Positions 25,104-30,673 of a stretch of 30,673 bases of DNA are shown here, piece by piece (position 1 is the stretch's first letter; each line of letters begins with the position of its first letter). Below the pieces are notes generated by a model, which was not told the DNA's origin, did not search any database, and worked only from the letters and a program-made list of their open reading frames with translations. Both the position numbers and the translations under genes were made by a program. The stretch lies in contig CALNBM010000048.1 in NCBI GenBank assembly GCA_937874195.1, forward strand, positions 1 to 30,673, read 5' to 3'. Source of the stretch: an uncultured Clostridia bacterium. Its GTDB lineage: Bacteria > Bacillota > Clostridia > Christensenellales > UBA1242.

Positions 25104-28100
25104 TTAAAATCTCTTAATTACAAACTTGATTGCAATATAAGTTACTAGCGTGCCTGCAATAAACAATAAAATTCTCCACCAATTTTCAACAATAAATATA
25201 TAAGCACTGTTTATAAATTCACCTATTTTTGTAAAAACCTTACCAACATCACTTAATAAGTTTGTAATGAAGTTTATTGTGTTATCATAAGGTGTTTCAT
25301 ACGTTACACGCATACTATACTTTAATCCTTTCACGTATACACCAGATAGTTCGGCAAAATAAACGTAATCATTATTATGGCTTGTTCCCGTTAAAAACAT
25401 AAATGTACCACCACTTATACTTGCAGCAGAAGACTTAAATATGCCGTATCCAGCTTCAATGTGTACATCCGGATACACAACCATAAAATATACTTCAAAA
25501 GCACCTTGAACATATCTATCGCTTAAATACTCAACTGCTTCACGAGCTTTACCTCGTGCTTTAACATCATCATCTAATTCAACAAAATTCCACTTTATTA
25601 ATATATCTTGGATATATTTTATTAGACCTTCGAACCAATCTATATTACCTTTCAGCTCCGGTAGCGGTACAAAATTTACATCGATTTCAGTATCTTCAAT
25701 AAACACATTATTGCTAGAATAATAGTTTACTTTTACTTTTGGCATATTATACAGAGCAATGTAGTGATTGTTTTTTATAGTAGGCAATAAGTTCTCAGTA
25801 CCGTTATCCCATCCTACAAAATCAAAGCCACTAACACTTAGATGTTTGGGTACACCGTACATAGCAGTACCTACTATGTTTTCAAGGTTTGGAACTGATC
25901 CGGTCCAAACATCTTGTTGTAGCTGAGTATTATACACAATAAAATCCATATACTTATATTCAGTGCCGATTGGAATAAACCAAAACAATTTAATATCTTT
26001 CGTATAATATAAGCGCTCAATGCTATAATATGACACTTTAATGTCTATCAACTCTTGTTTGTAATTAGCATGAATAGTCATGTTGCGATTAACAACAGTA
26101 GAGCCAAGCCATAAATATTTACCTTCATATTCCCAACCTTCAAATATATAATAATCTCTTGCAACATCTGGTGCATCTGATTTGTTCAGTATACTTCCAA
26201 GTTCTTTATAAATATAGGATGTTTGATCATGATAAACGAAAGTAATAAGTGCTAACTCTTCATAGTAAGCAATGATAGTTCTGTCGCTATCTACAAAAAA
26301 GTATCCATTTATTATACTTCCATCTTCAGCCCAGATAAGTTTAAGGTGTTCTGGAACTTCAATTACTGGAAAATCACTTGGTGTAAAATAGCCATAAGGA
26401 TGAATAATTATATCAATTATACTGCCGTCATTGTTAGTGAAAATAATTGTAAAATGCGTTTGATTATATGTAGCTTTAAAAATAGCATCTTTATTAATCA
26501 CACTATCAACCTTTAGGGTACTTGATAACCAGCCAACAAATTCGTGATTTTCAATATTATCCGCAACTGGTATTTCATCAGTTGCTAAATAACTATTTTT
26601 TTCCTTAATAAGTTCAGATACAACATTGCCATAATGATCTTCAAAAATAATTATAAAATGTGTTTGTGTATAGATAGGCTTAAATATTACATCTTCGTAA
26701 AATTTGTAGCCATCTTCAACCTCGAAGCCCCAACCTTCATATTCCCAGCCCACGAATGCAAAATTTTCTCTTGTTGGCGGAGTAGGTAAATCAGTATTAT
26801 TAAACATTGATAACTGTATAATTAGAACTTCAAGTAAAATATTGTTTTTGTGATCTAATACTGTTATTAACACAGCTATTTCATACATTGCTTTAATTTC
26901 CGTATTTTTAACTATTGGATTATTTATATTATTGGTCCACCCAACAAACAAATAGCCATCAAGCAAAGGTGCTTCAGGTATTTCATTTGGGTTTAAAATA
27001 TGACCGTCAGCAACTACTGTTGTTTGTAAAACATTATCATCAAAATCTTTAAAAACAACCGTACGTGCCATTTTATAAATAGGATAAAAGTGCACATAAT
27101 CAATATTTAATACAATTTCTTCAGTTTCATAAGGACATTTCAAAATACTGCTTTCCCAGCCAATAAATAAATAGTTTTCACGAACTACGCCGGCAGGCAA
27201 TTCAGTAATTGTAAAGACTGAATTTATTTCTTTGACAATTTCAACAATTACATTATTATCCCAATCATTGAAAAACAATTGTGTATGGGTTCTTTCGTAT
27301 AATGGATAAAAACTCAAAGTGCGATCCACGATAGAATTGACATCATAACCGGTTGTTGTACAAGACCAACCTATAAATTCGTAGTAATCTCTAATAGGAG
27401 CAACTGGTATTTTATCAACTGGAATATAAGTATCTTTTTCAACAAACAATTCAACAACTGTATTTTCTAGATTAAAATAAATTTTATGATAACTTTCAAC
27501 TTCAAAAACCATTTGTAACTTCACATCCTTATATATAGGATTAAAATTACCATAACTTGATATGAAATTATAAGTAGTTAAATCATAAATTATCTCTGGA
27601 TCGAATAATTGATCTCCATCAAAATATACTGTAGTACTCCATCCTATAAACTCATAATATTCAACATCTGGAATTGATGGAATTTCATGTTCTTGCAAAT
27701 AGGTTTGTTCTTCTTTAACAATTGTAGATATGTAATTGTTTTCGTTGTCATAAAAATTAAAAGTTAATAAAATATTATATCTTAGGGTGAAGGTAGTATT
27801 TCTAGTAATCGTAACTTCATTTAAATAAGTGCTATGCCACTCAGAGTACCAGTAACCAACATATCCATCTACTTCTTCTATGGCTGGAATTTCGCTTTCT
27901 TCAATAATCGCAAAATGTGGCTTAATTATGCTTGATAAAACATTGTTTTCAAGGTCTTTAAAAACGATATCATAATAACGTATTAAATATACTGCTATAA
28001 GGTTTTTATTTTCAGTAATATTTAAAATATCATCGAGAGTATAAATATTACCATCATTATCTCTCCACTGTAAATCATGACCCTCTGGTATATGACTATA

Positions 28101-28628
28101 GAATTCTTCACTATAATCATTTTCCTTATTAGCATAAAATATATATTTAAACAAATAATTACCGCTATCGTCTGTAAAAACAATTTGCACATAATCATTA
28201 TATATTGCTCTTATTATTGTGTTTTCTGTAAGACTTAACACATCGCCTATATCATGATAAATATTGTCTTCATCATCTTGCCAGTGCAAAAAGGTATATA
28301 GTGGGTATACTGGAGCTGTTGGAAAAGAACCTTCTAAGATTTCATTGCTGTATAAAATTAAATTACTAATAATATTTGCATCTTTATCTAAAAATGTAAC
28401 ATTAATTGTATTGTCATATATTGCTTTAATTTCAGTATCACTTGTAATTACATAATCTAACAACTCCTCATTTGAATAAGTGTTGGCAGTGCTAGTGTCA
28501 AGCCAGTGTAAAAAAATATATCCTTCAACAAATGGTGCTGTAGGTATTTGATTTGCAGATAAATAGCCATTATCTTTTGCCACTTGTTCAAGCTGTAGTT
28601 CTTCATTATTAATATCTTTAAAAATAAT
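25104..28628 (-). CDS. Giant InlB/Flg_new-repeat surface protein, pIII-like, 5' end missing
   Basis: At least 1170 residues, built from about 12 repeats of roughly 65-80 aa. Each repeat starts with a hydrophobic strand and F-x-D/N-x-x-x-N (VVFKDFDDNVL, IIFEDHYGNVV, IVFKDLENNVL), passes through an IP-x-A-P turn, then Y-x-F-x-G-W, and ends I-x-A-x-Y. This is the InlB B-repeat (Listeria-Bacteroides, Flg_new) pattern of surface adhesins. A distinct C-terminal domain (about 860-1130) follows, then a membrane helix ILLFIAGTLVTYIAIKFVI and a basic end KRF. A long exposed part plus a C-terminal anchor is the layout of the phage receptor-binding protein pIII. An apparent GTG start at 28583 lies inside a repeat and the frame stays open beyond it, so the true start and signal peptide are lost at the junction. 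Confidence 0.8.
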   Translation of the reverse strand: MIFKDINNEELQLEQVAKDNGYLSANQIPTAPFVEGYIFLHWLDTSTANTYSNEELLDYVITSDTEIKAIYDNTINVTFLDKDANIISNLILYSNEILEGSFPTAPVYPLYTFLHWQDDEDNIYHDIGDVLSLTENTIIRAIYNDYVQIVFTDDSGNYLFKYIFYANKENDYSEEFYSHIPEGHDLQWRDNDGNIYTLDDILNITENKNLIAVYLIRYYDIVFKDLENNVLSSIIKPHFAIIEESEIPAIEEVDGYVGYWYSEWHSTYLNEVTITRNTTFTLRYNILLTFNFYDNENNYISTIVKEEQTYLQEHEIPSIPDVEYYEFIGWSTTVYFDGDQLFDPEIIYDLTTYNFISSYGNFNPIYKDVKLQMVFEVESYHKIYFNLENTVVELFVEKDTYIPVDKIPVAPIRDYYEFIGWSCTTTGYDVNSIVDRTLSFYPLYERTHTQLFFNDWDNNVIVEIVKEINSVFTITELPAGVVRENYLFIGWESSILKCPYETEEIVLNIDYVHFYPIYKMARTVVFKDFDDNVLQTTVVADGHILNPNEIPEAPLLDGYLFVGWTNNINNPIVKNTEIKAMYEIAVLITVLDHKNNILLEVLIIQLSMFNNTDLPTPPTRENFAFVGWEYEGWGFEVEDGYKFYEDVIFKPIYTQTHFIIIFEDHYGNVVSELIKEKNSYLATDEIPVADNIENHEFVGWLSSTLKVDSVINKDAIFKATYNQTHFTIIFTNNDGSIIDIIIHPYGYFTPSDFPVIEVPEHLKLIWAEDGSIINGYFFVDSDRTIIAYYEELALITFVYHDQTSYIYKELGSILNKSDAPDVARDYYIFEGWEYEGKYLWLGSTVVNRNMTIHANYKQELIDIKVSYYSIERLYYTKDIKLFWFIPIGTEYKYMDFIVYNTQLQQDVWTGSVPNLENIVGTAMYGVPKHLSVSGFDFVGWDNGTENLLPTIKNNHYIALYNMPKVKVNYYSSNNVFIEDTEIDVNFVPLPELKGNIDWFEGLIKYIQDILIKWNFVELDDDVKARGKAREAVEYLSDRYVQGAFEVYFMVVYPDVHIEAGYGIFKSSAASISGGTFMFLTGTSHNNDYVYFAELSGVYVKGLKYSMRVTYETPYDNTINFITNLLSDVGKVFTKIGEFINSAYIFIVENWWRILLFIAGTLVTYIAIKFVIKRF

Positions 28629-29424
28629 GGAAGTATCAGGTAACTGGAAGTTTAGTTACCTGATAGCTTTTCTCTTTTTCGCTATGATGCTTGCAGTTAC
28701 TGTTAAAACTGATTTTGGCGGTATAATTGCTGATAGTACAGATAACTTTGAAGCTAGACGCAATAAGGTAGCTAAAAAAGAAAATGTATTAACTGAAAAT
28801 GAGAGTGTGTCTAAATGGAAAAAAACAGGTTTGTACTCTGCAAAATTGATAAAGGACAGATATTTTCAACTGCTTTGTCTTTCGATATTCTTATATGTGG
28901 GTATAGAAGGAGCATCATCTTTTTGGATTACAACATATTTTCGTGATATCCTAAGTAGCGAAAAACTAGGCTCATATGCTTTATCAGGATTTTGGGGAAG
29001 TATGATTGTAGGACGTTACATAGGGAGCAAACTTGAAAATAAAAGTAGATTAAGTTTTAATATTAGTCTTATTATTTCTATTGTTTCAATTACTGTTGGC
29101 TTACTAATAAAAACCCCTGTGTCGGGATTAATTAGCTTCACTTTGCTTGGCTTTGGGTTTGCTATAATCTGGCCTGTGCTCATGACAATGGCTGCAAAAC
29201 GATACCCTCAAAATACTGGAACAGCTATGGGCATTATGATGACTACTTCTGCAGTTGGTGGTATAGTAATACCATTTATAATGGGGATATTAGGAGATGC
29301 TTTAAGTATAACTGCTGGTCTTGCAGTAGTTCCAATATCAGCATTTTTAATAATTTTTCTACAGATGAGAGTAGAAAAGATGGATTATAAAAGTAGTAAG
29401 GATGGTAAATGTTTTAGAGTTTAA
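28627..29424 (+). CDS. MFS transporter, C-terminal half only
   Basis: Sugar-type major facilitator permease. About seven membrane helices remain, for example SYLIAFLFFAMMLAV, LCLSIFLYVGIEGASSFW, SGFWGSMIVGRYIG and FTLLGFGFAIIWPVLM, matching the last half of a 12-helix carrier with its charged central loop (about residues 35-70). The first half is absent. The ATG at 28627 has no ribosome binding site and lies at the junction with the phage protein, so this is a broken gene rather than a short one. It converges on the LacI-family gene (11-base overlap at the 3' ends); permease plus LacI regulator suggests a sugar-uptake locus. Confidence 0.75.
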   Translation: MEVSGNWKFSYLIAFLFFAMMLAVTVKTDFGGIIADSTDNFEARRNKVAKKENVLTENESVSKWKKTGLYSAKLIKDRYFQLLCLSIFLYVGIEGASSFWITTYFRDILSSEKLGSYALSGFWGSMIVGRYIGSKLENKSRLSFNISLIISIVSITVGLLIKTPVSGLISFTLLGFGFAIIWPVLMTMAAKRYPQNTGTAMGIMMTTSAVGGIVIPFIMGILGDALSITAGLAVVPISAFLIIFLQMRVEKMDYKSSKDGKCFRV

Positions 29425-30445
29425 TGTTTTTAACAGATTCTCTTATAACCAGATTATCTGACTCTACGACCATACTATTAGCTTCATTTCCTTCTATTTT
29501 ATTAATAATAAGTTCCATTGCTAGAGTTCCCATCTTAAGCTTGTCTATCCTTATGGTAGTGAGCTTGGGAGAAATATAGTTTGCAAGGAAAATATCATCA
29601 ATTCCAATAAAAGAAATATCATCAGGAACTTTAAAACCAGAGTCTTTTGCACACTTAATAGCCCCAATGGCAAACATATCAGTGGTACAAAACACTGCTG
29701 TTGGTTTTAAGTTACTCTTTAGAATTGTTGCCATGCAGTTATATGCCGAAGCTTCATTGATAGCATTAGACTGTATCCAAGAGGGTTGAACAGATAACTG
29801 AGCTCCTTCGAGAGCTCTTTTATAGCCTTCAAAAGTTTTTAGATAGAAATTAGGAACATAACTTGAACTAATATAAGCTATATCTCTATGCCCATTTTCT
29901 ATAAGATGACTAACAGCAGTAAAAGCAGCAAGTTCATAATCTGCATTGACTGTTGTAGGTGGTAGATTACTACCTTTGTTCACAGAATCAGTGTGGGCAT
30001 CTGCGATAATAAAAGGAATAGTGAGTTTATTTATTTCATTTAGTACAATATCCTCTGTGTCTTGAAAAAAAACAATACCATCTGTATCTTCATTTTTAAT
30101 AATATCTGGCAGCAGCACATTCCCATTCTCTAAAGTAACATCTGTAAATACTATGTTATAGCCATATTCTTTACTTTTTTTCAAGAGACCTTTCGCAATT
30201 TCTAAATAAAACAAATCATCAAAAGGGGATGATGTATTTCTAATTACAATACTTATATTAAAGCTCTTATTAAATAAAAGTCTCCTCGAATTAAGGTTAG
30301 GCTGAAAATTAGTCCTTTCAATAACCTCCTTAACCTTAAGTCTTGTTTCTTCACTAACGCCTTCTTTATTGTTGATAACAAAAGACACTGCAGTTGGAGA
30401 AACACCAGCTATCTTTGCTATTTCTTTTATTGTTATTTTTGGCAT
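29414..30445 (-). CDS. LacI-family transcriptional regulator
   Basis: Sugar-responsive repressor. The N-terminal helix-turn-helix ITIKEIAKIAGVSPTAVSFV (about 4-23) and hinge helix NSRRLL (about 56-61) bind a palindromic operator. The periplasmic-binding-like effector domain (about 62-335) includes DGIVFF, GHRDIAYIS and PDDISFIGIDD. 343 aa, typical. GAGGAG lies six bases before the ATG. An operator-like palindrome overlaps the start of its own transcript, suggesting autoregulation. The effector cannot be named; the convergent permease fragment points to a sugar. Confidence 0.92.
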   Translation of the reverse strand: MPKITIKEIAKIAGVSPTAVSFVINNKEGVSEETRLKVKEVIERTNFQPNLNSRRLLFNKSFNISIVIRNTSSPFDDLFYLEIAKGLLKKSKEYGYNIVFTDVTLENGNVLLPDIIKNEDTDGIVFFQDTEDIVLNEINKLTIPFIIADAHTDSVNKGSNLPPTTVNADYELAAFTAVSHLIENGHRDIAYISSSYVPNFYLKTFEGYKRALEGAQLSVQPSWIQSNAINEASAYNCMATILKSNLKPTAVFCTTDMFAIGAIKCAKDSGFKVPDDISFIGIDDIFLANYISPKLTTIRIDKLKMGTLAMELIINKIEGNEANSMVVESDNLVIRESVKNIKL

Positions 30446-30506
30446 AAATACTCCTCAAAATTATTATTAGTTTAAAATAATGTAGTATATGTTAAAATAT
30501 ATCGGT

Positions 30507-30553
30507 ACAAAAACGTTTTACTATGATTATAATAAACCAATTATAACATACAA
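30507..30553 (-). promoter_or_regulatory. LacI-family promoter with operator palindrome
   Basis: Minus-strand TTGTAT (30553-30548), 16 bases, TATAAT (30531-30526), with the palindrome AAAACGTTTT (30510-30519), whose central CpG is typical of LacI-family operators, just downstream. Bases 30554-30673 contain no visible gene. Confidence 0.6.
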
Positions 30554-30673
30554 TAATCTTTGAATGCAAAAGAAAATTTATTGCAACTGTATAGTATAAG
30601 ATGCAATTAAATAGTTGATAAGGGATTAACAAAAATTACATTAGTCCATAAAAATTTTAAAAGTCATGTCTTT

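Larger units (their letters stand above)
20400..28628 (-). mobile_element. Partial inovirus (filamentous phage) prophage
   Basis: A block of minus-strand genes with the inovirus parts: HUH initiator (Rep), Zot/pI-type ATPase, small membrane protein, very large anchored surface protein in the pIII position, and a nested-hairpin intergenic region. Order in transcription: pIII-like, pVI-like, small basic protein, Zot, small protein, origin, Rep, two accessory genes, att. Small tightly packed genes (4-bp and 1-bp overlaps around Zot) fit a phage. No secretin (pIV) is present, as expected in a monoderm host. Missing: major coat protein, single-strand-binding protein, integrase and the second att, all presumably lost with the right end at about 28.63 kb. 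Confidence 0.8.

Noticed and set aside
25104..28628. GTG at 28583 as the true start of the repeat protein
   Set aside because: It falls inside a repeat, lacks a Shine-Dalgarno, and the frame and homology continue upstream to the junction.

Overview
The window is AT-rich (roughly 30% G+C by eye) and reads as a low-GC, endospore-forming Firmicute of clostridial type. The evidence is the gene order priA-def-fmt-rsmB-rlmN-rsgA-rpe-spoVM-rpmB(reverse)-asp23-fakA, which matches the Bacillus/Clostridium chromosome. A 26-codon gene in the expected slot carries the SpoVM signature. Strong Shine-Dalgarno sites, sigma-A-like promoters and U-tailed terminators occur throughout.

Region 1 (1-10.9 kb) is housekeeping: replication restart (PriA, cut by the window edge), start-Met formylation and deformylation (Fmt, Def), rRNA methylation (RsmB, RlmN), ribosome assembly (RsgA), Rpe, SpoVM, L28, an Asp23/YloU protein and a FakA/YloV-type kinase. 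Two usual neighbours, the PrpC/PrkC phosphatase-kinase pair and ThiN, are absent. Region 2 (11-18.1 kb) is accessory: an active-looking metallophosphoesterase followed by a paralogue that has lost its metal ligands and ends in a sliding-clamp-like motif, a Rieske/FAD oxidoreductase, and a large protein resembling the HopA1 domain. Region 3 (18.5-20.35 kb) holds a reverse-strand KAP-family P-loop NTPase and, beside a broken tRNA, a short ORF that may be an integrase tail.

Region 4 (20.35-28.63 kb) is the most unusual part. It looks like a filamentous phage (inovirus) prophage in a monoderm spore-former. It begins at the 3' half of a tRNA-Asn gene (attachment-site scar) with arm-site-like direct repeats. 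All its genes run on the minus strand. Read in the direction of transcription they are: a giant InlB/Flg_new-repeat protein with a C-terminal membrane anchor (pIII-like), a three-helix membrane protein (pVI-like), a small basic protein, a Zot/pI-type assembly ATPase, a small protein, a GC-rich nested-hairpin intergenic region (likely origin and packaging signal), an HUH replication initiator, and two accessory proteins. No coat protein, single-strand-binding protein or integrase is visible. They probably lay beyond the right end, which is missing.

Region 5 (28.63-30.67 kb) starts abruptly. The phage repeat protein stops inside its first visible repeat, and the C-terminal half of an MFS transporter begins within about 20 bases on the other strand, followed by a convergent LacI-family regulator with its own operator-like palindrome. 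Two genes broken at one point, with no matching attachment site, indicate a deletion/rearrangement or a chimeric assembly.
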